From JAZTYK01 sp045636925 (lineage in GTDB: Bacteria > Bacillota > Clostridia > Oscillospirales > Butyricicoccaceae), in contig JAZTYK010000025.1 of the NCBI GenBank assembly GCA_045636925.1, positions 1-64,000 on the forward strand: DNA of 64,000 nucleotides, given 5' to 3'. Below, piece after piece: positions 32,569 to 40,549 of the stretch. Made by a program: the position numbers and the translations under genes. Numbering within the stretch: position 1 is the first letter of the stretch; each line of letters begins with the position of its first letter. The notes below the pieces were generated by a model, which ran no database searches, was not told the origin of the DNA, and saw nothing but the letters and a program-made list of their open reading frames with translations.

Positions 32569-33294
32569 ATGATCCGAGTTGGCATTTGCGATGATTCGCC
32601 TGCTTTTTTGCTGCAAACCAAGTTTATGCTGGATCATTGGGATGACCGCCCCACTCCCATTACCACAGAATGCTTTGAAGACGGTGACAGCCTGATCCGC
32701 GCACACAGCAGGCATCCCTTTGACTTGCTGCTGCTGGATGTGATGATGCCGCTTTTGAACGGCATCGACACCGCAAAAGAAATCCGCGAGCAGGACAAAA
32801 CGGTAAAAATCGTGTTTTTGACCTCGTCTACCGACTTTGCCATTGATTCTTATGCTGTAAAAGCCAGCAACTACTTGCTGAAGCCGCTGCATCCGCCCAG
32901 CTTTTTTTCCTGCCTGCAAGAGGTAATCGGCGAGATTCAGGATGCGGAGCGCTGCGTTTTGATCCGCAGCAGCGACGCTACCCATCGGGTGCGGCTTTCG
33001 AACATTGCCTATGCAGAGGCACAGAACAAGCACGTGCTGTTTATGCTGGCTGACGGCACCCAGCTGTCCGCGACGGAGCCCTTGTATGCCTTTGAAGAAA
33101 TGCTGCTGCCGGAGGACGGCTTTTTCAAGTGCCACCGCAGCTTTGTTTTGAATGTGCGGCACATCGACAGCTATACCCACAAAGAGATCCAGATGCGTAC
33201 CGGTCAGCAGATCCCCATTTCGCGGCGGTATCAAAAGACCTTTGAGGACACGTATTTTTCGCTGCTGTTCCGAAAGGCGGGTGACCGGGCATAA
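32569..33294 (+). CDS. LytTR-family response regulator
   Basis: A 241-residue AgrA/LytR-like transcription regulator. The receiver domain (1-120) has the acidic pair in GICDDS, the phospho-acceptor Asp in LLLLDVMMP near residue 57, a switch Thr/Ser in LTSS and the Lys of LLKPL. The LytTR DNA-binding domain (about 140-235) has the usual EAQNKHVLFML, FFKCHRSFVLNVRHI and IPISRRY signature. It overlaps the kinase gene by one base (TAATG). Its position, divergent from the signal peptidase/fibre block, makes that block the prime target. No AgrD-like peptide gene is visible. Confidence 0.92.
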   Translation: MIRVGICDDSPAFLLQTKFMLDHWDDRPTPITTECFEDGDSLIRAHSRHPFDLLLLDVMMPLLNGIDTAKEIREQDKTVKIVFLTSSTDFAIDSYAVKASNYLLKPLHPPSFFSCLQEVIGEIQDAERCVLIRSSDATHRVRLSNIAYAEAQNKHVLFMLADGTQLSATEPLYAFEEMLLPEDGFFKCHRSFVLNVRHIDSYTHKEIQMRTGQQIPISRRYQKTFEDTYFSLLFRKAGDRA

Positions 33295-34556
33295 TGGAGA
33301 AGTTTCTGTTGATCGTGCATGCCGCCCTGCTGCTGTTGTTTGGCATCATTTTATCCTCGAAGTTTGCGGGCGTTACACTGAGCAAGTGGACTTTTTCCAT
33401 GATGATGGTGCTGTTTGCGCTGTGTCTGGTGCTTCAGTTCTCGGTGTTTGCAGCCGCCGGAGAGGACGCGGTGCGCAAAAGCTATCCGCTGCTGGTGCAC
33501 ATACCGATGCTGGTGATGCTGCTGTTTGTCTTTCATTGCCGTCTGCCCACCGCCCTTGCCGCCATCGCCTCGGCATACATCTGTTGTCAGCCCGCCAACT
33601 GGTTCGGCCTGCTGGCTGAGTCACTGTCCAGGAACCAATCGGCTGCTCTGGTGGTGCGCATTGGCATGCTGCTTGCCGTGGGCATGTTTGCCATCCGGTA
33701 TTTATCTGCCTTTATCGCAAAGCTGTATAACAAGGATGGCCGCAGCATTCTGATATTCAGCGCCATTCCGCTGGTGTATTACATGTTTGATTACATGACG
33801 GTTTATTACACAGACTTCTGGACCACTGACAACCGTCTGGCCATTGAGTTTTTGACGCTGTTTCTTTGCGTGATTTTTATGGGCTTTTGCGTGATCTATT
33901 ATAAAGAGTACGAACAAAAGGCCGAGATTGAGCGTCAGGAACAGATCGTGCGCATTGCTGTTGAGCAGCAGGCCCGCGAACTGGTTGACATGAAGGAGCG
34001 TGAACTGGAGACCCGCCTGGTGCGCCACGATCTGCGGCATTTGCTGGATAACCTGGCCATGGCCATTCAGCAGGATGACAAAGAAGGCGCGCTGCGGATG
34101 ATCTCGGGCTTTACCAACCAGATGCAGGCGCCTTCACTGCAGCGGTACTGCACCTTTGACACTATCAATTATGTGCTCAGCAACTATGCCGGCAAGTGCA
34201 AGGCGCTGGGCGTGGATGCCCAGTTTACCGTGGCGCTGCAGACGTTGACGGTGGATGAGGCATTGCTGGCGCCCATTTTGTCCAATGCGCTGGAGAATGC
34301 CTTGCACGTACAGAAGCAGCTGCCGCCCGCCAAGCGGCGGATCACGCTGATGCTGAAGAACAGCGGGGACAAGCTGCTGTTTTCTTTGCGCAATCCCTAT
34401 CGCAACCGCCCGGTGTTCGTAGACGGGATTCCGGTTTCCAAGGAAGAAGGACACGGCTACGGCACGCAAAGCATTCGCTATCTTACCGACCGTGAAGGCG
34501 GAAAGTGCCATTTCTCGGTGCAGGATGACGAGTTCGTGCTACGGGTCATTCTGTAA
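33294..34556 (+). CDS. GHKL sensor histidine kinase
   Basis: A 420-residue membrane kinase of the AgrC/ComD group. About six to seven membrane helices fill residues 1-205, then a coiled linker (QKAEIERQEQIVRIAVEQQ), the phospho-acceptor region RLVRHDLRHLL near residue 245, the N box LSNALENAL and the G box GHGYGTQSI near the C-terminus. Kinases of this group sense peptide signals or membrane state; the ligand here is unknown. The ATG overlaps the regulator stop by one base, and a bidirectional hairpin ends the operon. Confidence 0.92.
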   Translation: MEKFLLIVHAALLLLFGIILSSKFAGVTLSKWTFSMMMVLFALCLVLQFSVFAAAGEDAVRKSYPLLVHIPMLVMLLFVFHCRLPTALAAIASAYICCQPANWFGLLAESLSRNQSAALVVRIGMLLAVGMFAIRYLSAFIAKLYNKDGRSILIFSAIPLVYYMFDYMTVYYTDFWTTDNRLAIEFLTLFLCVIFMGFCVIYYKEYEQKAEIERQEQIVRIAVEQQARELVDMKERELETRLVRHDLRHLLDNLAMAIQQDDKEGALRMISGFTNQMQAPSLQRYCTFDTINYVLSNYAGKCKALGVDAQFTVALQTLTVDEALLAPILSNALENALHVQKQLPPAKRRITLMLKNSGDKLLFSLRNPYRNRPVFVDGIPVSKEEGHGYGTQSIRYLTDREGGKCHFSVQDDEFVLRVIL

Positions 34557-34579
34557 AAATTGGTTTTCATGCAAAACAT

Positions 34580-34613
34580 AAAAGCTCCGCTTGCTGCTGC
34601 AAGCGGAGCTTTT
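34580..34613. terminator. Bidirectional terminator
   Basis: AAAGCTCCGCTTGC and GCAAGCGGAGCTTT form a 14-bp stem with a TGCT loop and A/T flanks, between the kinase gene and the converging racemase-like gene. Confidence 0.9.
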
Positions 34614-34623
34614 GTATCGGTTG

Positions 34624-35709
34624 TCAATTAAGATATATCTTTTCCACGTCTTCACTCATAAAGGCATAAAGCATGGCCTGGTACAGCAGGCGGAAGCGCA
34701 AAATACTGCCTACCGGATAGGCCTTGGGGCAGGCATCGGTGTCGACGATGATATGGTCGCTGCTGCCGCCCAACACCTGCAAACGGGAGTCTACGGGGGT
34801 CAGCTGGGTCAGTTCGCCCACATCGGCAGCACCGATGGCGGCAATGGTGCGGGCACGCATGCCGCGGTCGCGGATCTCGGGGGTCATGCCAAAGCCGTTT
34901 TTGGCCTGCAGGCCGGTGGGACGGGTGGGTTTGACATTTGCCTCTACCACTTGGGCATCCAGCAGCATGGTATTCGTGTGCAGGCCTGGGATGACAGTGT
35001 CCCAAAACAGACCGAAGTCCCGGGCCAACAGAATGCCCTCGCCCACACGCAGGTGGTTGATGCCCTGGGGCAGACCCTCCTGCAGCATCATGGGAACGCT
35101 GGTGGTGCTGCCGCCGGAAACGATTTCAAGCTTGCGCCCGATAGCTTCTTCTACCTTGGCTGCCAGGTCGGTCAGCTCGGTAAGGTTTTTTCGGCTGGGA
35201 GAAATAGCGGCATAGCAGTTCAGGTTGCAGGCAACACCTGCCAAAATCAGACCGGGCAGCCGGTGCTCTACCAGCAGTGCCTGCTGCAGAACTTCTTCGC
35301 TGGTCATCTTGCCTTCACGCAGGTCACCCACGTCGTACATCAAAATGACCTTGTGCCGGGTGTTTTGCGCCAAGGCGGCATCATTCACCGCATGCAGCAC
35401 GGCTTCTTCGCTCTGCAGGCTGTAGTCGCAATAGCGCACCACGTCCTCTGCCTCGCTGTGCATGGGGATGCGGATCAACATGGTGGGCACACCGGGACAA
35501 GTCTGGCGAATGCGCTTGATCTGGCTGATGCGGGAGGAGGACAGCTGGGCTACGCCACCGGCTGCTACCGCCTTGGTCACCCGCGTGTCAGCGCAGCAGC
35601 CCTTGACTACACCGGCAACGACGATGCCCCGGTGAGCGCACAGTTGCGTGATCAGCCGGGCATTTTCTTCGATCTTTTGCAGGTCGATCAGCAGTTTCGG
35701 ATACGGCAT
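34624..35709 (-). CDS. Alanine/ornithine racemase-like PLP enzyme
   Basis: A 361-residue fold-type III PLP protein of the alanine racemase superfamily. KLLIDLQKIEENARLI resembles the opening of the barrel, and VVKGCCADTRVTKAV holds the PLP-binding Lys. Instead of the alanine racemase C-terminal domain with its catalytic Tyr it has a GLHTNTM and IVSGGSTTSVPM pattern seen in ornithine racemase/YhfX-like proteins. It probably racemises an amino acid, but not necessarily alanine. ATG at 35709 is picked for its GAGGAAG site; the frame is open 30 codons upstream inside the preceding gene. It follows the beta-lactamase-like gene by one base. Confidence 0.78.
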   Translation of the reverse strand: MPYPKLLIDLQKIEENARLITQLCAHRGIVVAGVVKGCCADTRVTKAVAAGGVAQLSSSRISQIKRIRQTCPGVPTMLIRIPMHSEAEDVVRYCDYSLQSEEAVLHAVNDAALAQNTRHKVILMYDVGDLREGKMTSEEVLQQALLVEHRLPGLILAGVACNLNCYAAISPSRKNLTELTDLAAKVEEAIGRKLEIVSGGSTTSVPMMLQEGLPQGINHLRVGEGILLARDFGLFWDTVIPGLHTNTMLLDAQVVEANVKPTRPTGLQAKNGFGMTPEIRDRGMRARTIAAIGAADVGELTQLTPVDSRLQVLGGSSDHIIVDTDACPKAYPVGSILRFRLLYQAMLYAFMSEDVEKIYLN

Positions 35710-35710
35710 T

Positions 35711-36502
35711 TTATGCTTCCTCGGATGTGCCTTCGCCGCCATGGGCATCGAAGAGACGTTTGCTGATGGAAGCGATGAGGCAGTTGTACTGGCCGGCATC
35801 TACTTCGCTGCTGGTAAAGGCAACCACAAAGGGCTTGTCTGCATACACGATGCCTACGTCATGGCTGACACCGTCCACCTCACCGGTCTTGTGCGCCACC
35901 TGGAAGTCCAGCGGCAGCAGCAGGGGGATCTTGTTGTTCAGCTGCTGGCAGGAAAGGATCTCCAGCATAGCATCAGAAGATGCTTTGCTGATGACCTCGC
36001 CGCGATACATGGCAGCCAGCAGACGACCCATCTCACCGGCGCAGATCTTGTTGCTCTTACCGGCAAACTCAGGCCGCTTTTCAAACAGCTTGCGCTCCAG
36101 TACGGTCTTTTCGATGCCCAGCGCGCGCATAGTGTTGTTGATATTCTCAATGCCCAGACGCTCGATGAGCAGGTTGGTGGCCATGTTGTCGGAAATGGTA
36201 ATCATCAGATAGCACAGATCCAGCAGTGTCACCTGCAGGCCGGTGTGCATCAGCGTCAGCACGCCGCAGATGGGCACGCGGTCCTCATCCCGCACTTCCA
36301 CCAGTTCATCAGCCTTCAGCATACCGGCTTCGATCTGACGGAACAGTTCTACCATCACGGGCACCTTGATGACGCTGGCGGCGTTCATCAGCATATTGGC
36401 ATTATATTCGGCAGTTTCACCGGTGGTCAGGTCTTCGTAGTAAAAGCCTGCGTTGCCGGGAAAAGCCTCCAGCTCTTTTAAGATTTCCTGCATCATGGAC
36501 AT
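35711..36502 (-). CDS. Class A beta-lactamase-fold serine hydrolase, no signal peptide
   Basis: A 263-residue protein with the three class A motifs: SVIK (Ser43-Lys46), SDN (104-106) and KTG (205-207). The fold therefore should have an active serine. There is no signal peptide or membrane segment, so it appears cytosolic, unlike secreted beta-lactamases that protect the wall. This PF13354-type form is common in Clostridia and of unsettled function; an amidase, esterase or D-amino-acid peptidase role is possible. It is coupled to a PLP racemase-like gene, which suggests D-amino-acid metabolism, as inference. Confidence 0.8.
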   Translation of the reverse strand: MSMMQEILKELEAFPGNAGFYYEDLTTGETAEYNANMLMNAASVIKVPVMVELFRQIEAGMLKADELVEVRDEDRVPICGVLTLMHTGLQVTLLDLCYLMITISDNMATNLLIERLGIENINNTMRALGIEKTVLERKLFEKRPEFAGKSNKICAGEMGRLLAAMYRGEVISKASSDAMLEILSCQQLNNKIPLLLPLDFQVAHKTGEVDGVSHDVGIVYADKPFVVAFTSSEVDAGQYNCLIASISKRLFDAHGGEGTSEEA

Positions 36503-36546
36503 AATTGTTTCCTCCTATTTCTTTCTCTATATCATCAGATCGGTGT

Positions 36547-37173
36547 TCAAATCAGTTGCAGCAGCAACGGGGTAATGTAGGTTTCGATCAACGCTGCTAC
36601 CACAAGCATCGGAATGATCAGCAGCAGATAGACCCGCGCCAGATTCTCCAGCAGTGCTTCCAAGGGCAGCGCCCAGGACTTTTTTAAAATGCCGCCGCTC
36701 AAATGCAGGCAAAGCACCATGCCCAATCCCATGCCCATCAGCACGGCAGGCAGCTCGAAGATTCCATGGGGCAGCAGACCCAGCAGCACCGTCAGCAGCA
36801 CATTGCTCTGCCCCACCGCCTGCACCACTGCCAGCACGCCGCCGATGACCACACCGTTGAGTACCAGGGTCAATAGCGGCAAGAAAACAAAGGGCAGCAA
36901 TCCGTACAGGGTAGAAATGCCGCTGGCCTGCACATTGTGCATAAACAGATCTGTCACGCTGATTTCTCCCTGCTCATTCATCAGTCCGGAGTCTTCAACG
37001 CTTTGGGCAAAGAAATCGTAAACCTGCTGTGCGGTTTCGGGCATCATGGACAGCGCTGTATAAGACAAAATGCACAGTACCAGAAACACACCGCAGCAGA
37101 CAAGATACAGCTTTTTCAGCGGCCCGCGGAGAAAGGCAAAGGCTTTGCTGTATTGCTCCTTCAGAAAGAACAT
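36547..37173 (-). CDS. SpoIIM-like (DUF95) membrane protein
   Basis: A 208-residue membrane protein with five or so hydrophobic segments: one near 20-42, then four in the C-terminal two thirds. GLLPHGIFELPAVLMGMGLG is the hallmark of the stage II sporulation protein M/DUF95 family. SpoIIM works with SpoIID and SpoIIP in engulfment in spore formers, but DUF95 proteins also occur in non-sporulating bacteria and no other sporulation gene lies nearby. ATG at 37173 is chosen on AAAGGGG and the family length; the frame is open 32 codons upstream within ispE. It begins two bases after ispE. Confidence 0.82.
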   Translation of the reverse strand: MFFLKEQYSKAFAFLRGPLKKLYLVCCGVFLVLCILSYTALSMMPETAQQVYDFFAQSVEDSGLMNEQGEISVTDLFMHNVQASGISTLYGLLPFVFLPLLTLVLNGVVIGGVLAVVQAVGQSNVLLTVLLGLLPHGIFELPAVLMGMGLGMVLCLHLSGGILKKSWALPLEALLENLARVYLLLIIPMLVVAALIETYITPLLLQLI

Positions 37174-37175
37174 AC

Positions 37176-38042
37176 TCAGACCCCTTTCACCGGACGGGTG
37201 ACAAAGACTGTGGGACAGATCTTGCGCAGTTGCTCTGCTGCGGCTTCGGCATCCTTGACATTGGGCCAAATGCCAAAGCAGGCCGCGCCCGAACCGGTCA
37301 TTCTTGCGCCCATGGCGCCAAGTTGCTGCAGCTTTTGCACCAGTTCGCCGATGGCGAGATACTCTGCCGTCACGGGGGCTTCCAGCGAATTAAAGATGCC
37401 GTCACACAGGCCTTGCAGGTCACCCTGCGCCAGCGCCTGCTTCATCTGCCCGGCGCCGGGTTCGGGCTGGGCAGCATAGGCATCAAACAGCTCGTAGGCT
37501 TTTTTTGTTGCCACAGAAAAGTTCGGTTTGCACACCACGATCCCGCAATCGGGCATATCCGGCAGGGGCGAAAGCTGTTCGCCCACGCCTTCGGCCAGCA
37601 TGGTGCCGCCCACCAGACAGAAGGGCACATCGGCTCCCAGCTGCAGGCCCAGCTCCAGCAGTTCTTTTTTCCCAAGCGGATAGCCAAAGGCCCGGTTCAG
37701 CAGACGCAGCACTGCGGCAGCATCGGTGCTGCCGCCAGCCATGCCGGCACCCACGGGAATGACTTTTTTAATATTGATATACAGGCCTGTATTTTCTTTG
37801 CCGGAATGAGCAAAGAACAGTTCTGCCGCCCGATAAGCCAGATTACGGCTGTCGGTGGGCAGATACGGCCAGTTGCATTTCAGCGAAATACCGCCACGGT
37901 CGTGCACGGTAATGGATACCTGGTCACAGACATCGATGGTCTGAAACACGGTGCACAGGTCATGGTACCCGTCGGCACGGCGGCTGCTGACTTCCAGATA
38001 TAAATTGAGTTTGGCGCAGGCACGGTCTTTGTATTGACGCAT
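37176..38042 (-). CDS. ispE: 4-diphosphocytidyl-2-C-methyl-D-erythritol kinase
   Basis: Phosphorylates CDP-ME in the MEP pathway to isoprenoids. The 288-residue GHMP kinase has AKLNLYLEV with the conserved Lys and Asn at the N-terminus, GYHDL, the ATP loop IPVGAGMAGGSTDAAA at about 96-111, GADVPFCLVGGT with the catalytic Asp, and ARMTGSGAACFG in the C-terminal part. Length fits the family. The ATG at 38042 follows AGGAGG. It is the first gene of an operon with the SpoIIM-like protein. A TAAAAT -10-like box lies upstream without a good -35. Confidence 0.95.
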   Translation of the reverse strand: MRQYKDRACAKLNLYLEVSSRRADGYHDLCTVFQTIDVCDQVSITVHDRGGISLKCNWPYLPTDSRNLAYRAAELFFAHSGKENTGLYINIKKVIPVGAGMAGGSTDAAAVLRLLNRAFGYPLGKKELLELGLQLGADVPFCLVGGTMLAEGVGEQLSPLPDMPDCGIVVCKPNFSVATKKAYELFDAYAAQPEPGAGQMKQALAQGDLQGLCDGIFNSLEAPVTAEYLAIGELVQKLQQLGAMGARMTGSGAACFGIWPNVKDAEAAAEQLRKICPTVFVTRPVKGV

Positions 38043-38179
38043 GAAATTGCACCTCCTGACACATCCTAACGATGGAATCTTTCTTCATTTTTTGATTTTA
38101 CCACATCTTTTCAAAAAAATGAATAGGGTTTTGCACTTCTGTCAATACTACCCAAAAATAAGGAAAGGTCGCGTATCAT

Positions 38180-38374
38180 ATGCTGAACAAAATTGCACTG
38201 GCGCTGGTCATCATCGGCGGACTTAACTGGGGTCTTATCGCACTGTTCCAGTTTGACCTGGTGGCCTGGATCTTCGGTTCTCAGGCCGCATTGGGCAGCC
38301 GCATCGTCTACGGTCTGGTAGGTTTGGGTGCTCTGTGGAGCATTTCTCTGCTCTTCCGTCCGGATCACGAGTAA
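38180..38374 (+). CDS. DUF378 (YuzA-like) small membrane protein
   Basis: A 64-residue protein with two membrane helices. The LALVIIGGLNWGLIALFQFDLVAWIFG pattern, in particular GGLNWGL, is characteristic of the DUF378 family, and the second helix ends near the C-terminus with SLLFRPDHE. Function is unknown. It is a single-gene unit; GGAAAGG lies before the ATG at 38180 and a strong hairpin follows the stop. The 137 bases upstream, shared with the divergent ispE gene, are AT-rich, but no clean promoter could be chosen for this strand. Confidence 0.88.
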   Translation: MLNKIALALVIIGGLNWGLIALFQFDLVAWIFGSQAALGSRIVYGLVGLGALWSISLLFRPDHE

Positions 38375-38382
38375 GCATACCG

Positions 38383-38423
38383 AAAAAAGCATGATCGCCT
38401 TTGCTGCGATCATGCTTTTTTCT
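38383..38423 (+). terminator. Terminator of DUF378 gene
   Basis: AAAAAAGCATGATCGC and GCGATCATGCTTTTTT form a long stem with a seven-base loop and a T run. Confidence 0.9.
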
Positions 38424-38442
38424 TTTCTTTTTCTCCGCTTTA

Positions 38443-38451
38443 TGCTATGAT
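38443..38451 (+). promoter_or_regulatory. Extended -10 promoter of FabG-like gene
   Basis: TG-C-TATGAT at 38443-38451, no clear -35; about 42 bases before the start codon. Confidence 0.5.
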
Positions 38452-38492
38452 GGATTCATTGGAAGAAATCAACGCATAAAGGAGCGTTTGTT

Positions 38493-39227
38493 ATGGCAAG
38501 AACGGTTCTCATCACCGGGGCATCCCGAGGCATCGGCCGCGCCTGCGCCTTGGCCTTTGCCAAGGCAGGGTATCGGGTGGCAGTGCATTATCACCGCAGC
38601 AAGACGCAGGCCGAGGCACTGGTGCAGCAGCTGCAGGCAATGGGCTGTGACGCCGCCGCCTTCCCCGCCGACATCAGCTGCAGCGCACAGGTGAACCAGA
38701 TGGTGCGGGACGCATCCGCCTTCTTAGGCCATATCGACGTTTTGGTCTGCTCGGCCGGCATCGCCAAGCAGCAGCTGTTTACCGACACCACCGACGCCGA
38801 CTGGCATGACATTCTTGCCACCGACTTAAGCGGCGTATTCTATGCCTGCCGTGGCGTCCTGCCCGGCATGATCACCCAGGGCAGTGGCCGTATCATCACA
38901 GTGTCTTCGGTATGGGGTGTCCGGGGGGCTTCCTGCGAGGTGGCATACTCCGCCGCCAAGGCCGGTGTCATCGGTCTGACGAAAGCTCTTGCCAAGGAAG
39001 TGGGCCCCAGCGGCATTACCGTAAACTGCGTGGCGCCTGGGGTCATTGACACCGATATGTGTGCCTGCTTTGACGCGGAAACCAAAGCCGCACTGGCAGA
39101 GGAAACGCCCCTTGGCCGGTTGGGCACGCCGGAAGATGTGGCAGAAAGCATCCTGTTTTTGGCAAGTCCTGCTGCAGGGTTCCTCACTGGGCAGGTGCTG
39201 GGCGTAGACGGCGGTTTTGGACAATAA
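38493..39227 (+). CDS. SDR-family 3-oxoacyl-ACP reductase-like protein
   Basis: A 244-residue short-chain dehydrogenase/reductase resembling FabG. It has the NADP-binding TGASRGIGRA at about 8-17, CSAGIA (NAG variant), the catalytic SSVWGVRG Ser and YSAAK Tyr/Lys, VAPGVIDTDM and the C-terminal LTGQVLGVDGGF. It could work in fatty acid elongation, but there are no other fab genes nearby, so a different alcohol or ketone substrate is as likely. AAAGGAG precedes the ATG at 38493. It has its own promoter and terminator. Confidence 0.9.
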   Translation: MARTVLITGASRGIGRACALAFAKAGYRVAVHYHRSKTQAEALVQQLQAMGCDAAAFPADISCSAQVNQMVRDASAFLGHIDVLVCSAGIAKQQLFTDTTDADWHDILATDLSGVFYACRGVLPGMITQGSGRIITVSSVWGVRGASCEVAYSAAKAGVIGLTKALAKEVGPSGITVNCVAPGVIDTDMCACFDAETKAALAEETPLGRLGTPEDVAESILFLASPAAGFLTGQVLGVDGGFGQ

Positions 39228-39233
39228 GCCTAT

Positions 39234-39268
39234 AAAATACCATTCTGCTGCGGCAGAGTGGTATTTTT
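39234..39268 (+). terminator. Terminator of FabG-like gene
   Basis: AAATACCATTCTGC and GCAGAGTGGTATTT pair with a small mismatch and run into TTTT. Confidence 0.85.
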
Positions 39269-39270
39269 TC

Positions 39271-39299
39271 TTGCAACTTTTTCGCATTGGGCGTATAAT
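39271..39299 (+). promoter_or_regulatory. Promoter of SLC13-like permease gene
   Basis: TTGCAA (39271-39276), 17-base spacer, TATAAT (39294-39299), 35 bases before the start codon. Confidence 0.85.
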
Positions 39300-39334
39300 T
39301 AAGTTTTGGAATGACAACGCAAAGGGGACGTCCT

Positions 39335-40450
39335 ATGAAGACCAAGGCCATCAACTGGATCAAGAAAAATGCCGTGGTGTGTATCGCAGCAGTAGCCGCC
39401 GCCATCACCGCCTGCATCATCCCGCCGGATCAGGCTTATCTGGGTTATTTTGACTTTAAGACCCTCACCTGCCTGTTCTGCACCCTGGCAGTGGTGACTG
39501 CCCTGCGGAATATCCGTTTCTTTACACTGCTGGCACAAAAGATTGTTTTTGTGTTCAAGTCCACCCGCAAGGCGCTGCTGGCACTGCTGGCCATTACCTT
39601 TATCGGCAGCATGCTGATCGCCAACGACATGGCGCTGCTCACCTTTTTGCCCCTGGGTTATTTTGTGCTGGTCAGTACCGGTAACCGTCAATACCTGGCC
39701 TTTACCTTTATCATGCAGAACATTGCCGCCAATCTGGGCGGTATGCTGACTCCCTTTGGCAACCCCCAGAACCTGTATCTGTACAGTTATTTCAACATCC
39801 CCACCGGCGAGTTTGTGTCCATTATGCTGCCGCCCTTTTTGCTGTCCATCACCCTCATCGGCCTCAGCGTGTTTATGCTGCCCGACCAGCCGCTGAAGCT
39901 GAACGATCCGGAGGACATCAAGCTGCCCCCTGTCCGTACCGGCATTTATCTGGTGCTGTTTGCTTTGTCCATTGCCATTGTCTTCCGCTTTATCCCCTAT
40001 CAGATCGGTCTGGCAGTGGTGCCGGTGTTCCTGCTGTTTATGGATCGCAAGGCGCTGATGCAGGTGGACTACGGTTTGCTGTTTACCTTTGTGTTCTTCT
40101 TTATCTTCTCCGGCAACCTGTCCCGGGTGGATATGGTGCGCGCTGTGCTGGAGCCGCTGCTGGGCACAAACACCCTGCTCTTTTCCTCCCTGTCCTGTCA
40201 GGTGATCAGCAACGTGCCCTCTGCCGTGCTCTTAAGCCAGTTTACCCAGAATTATCCCGCCCTGCTGGTGGGTGTGAACATCGGCGGCGCCGGTACATTG
40301 ATTGCTTCCCTGGCGAGCCTGATTACCTTTAAGGAGTTCTGCCGTACCCAGCCCGACCGGAAAAAGCAGTACATCCGCATGTTCTCTATTTTTAATTTCG
40401 CATTTCTCGGCATCCTGCTGATTTTTGAGCATTTCGTGCTGGGACTGTAA
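39335..40450 (+). CDS. SLC13/CitMHS-like anion permease
   Basis: A 371-residue polytopic membrane protein with about 10 hydrophobic segments, of the ion transporter (ArsB/SLC13/CitM) superfamily. Signatures are IANDMALLTFLPLG, the hairpin GGMLTPFGNPQN in the first half and its counterpart VGVNIGGAGTLIASLASLITF in the second. The two NP/GG-type motifs are the substrate sites in related Na+-coupled dicarboxylate transporters. It is shorter than typical members (about 430 or more). ATG at 39335 is placed by AAAGGGG; the frame opens eight codons upstream. Substrate unknown. Confidence 0.82.
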   Translation: MKTKAINWIKKNAVVCIAAVAAAITACIIPPDQAYLGYFDFKTLTCLFCTLAVVTALRNIRFFTLLAQKIVFVFKSTRKALLALLAITFIGSMLIANDMALLTFLPLGYFVLVSTGNRQYLAFTFIMQNIAANLGGMLTPFGNPQNLYLYSYFNIPTGEFVSIMLPPFLLSITLIGLSVFMLPDQPLKLNDPEDIKLPPVRTGIYLVLFALSIAIVFRFIPYQIGLAVVPVFLLFMDRKALMQVDYGLLFTFVFFFIFSGNLSRVDMVRAVLEPLLGTNTLLFSSLSCQVISNVPSAVLLSQFTQNYPALLVGVNIGGAGTLIASLASLITFKEFCRTQPDRKKQYIRMFSIFNFAFLGILLIFEHFVLGL

Positions 40451-40488
40451 CCATCATCACATAGTACTGGATTGATTTCTGGCACTGC

Positions 40489-40517
40489 TTGCAAGGCACA
40501 CCAAACTGTGCTACCAT
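40489..40517 (+). promoter_or_regulatory. Promoter of panE-like gene
   Basis: TTGCAA (40489-40494), 17-base spacer, TACCAT (40512-40517). Confidence 0.65.
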
Positions 40518-40549
40518 AAAGGCGACTTCAAAGAAAGAAGGCATCTGTT

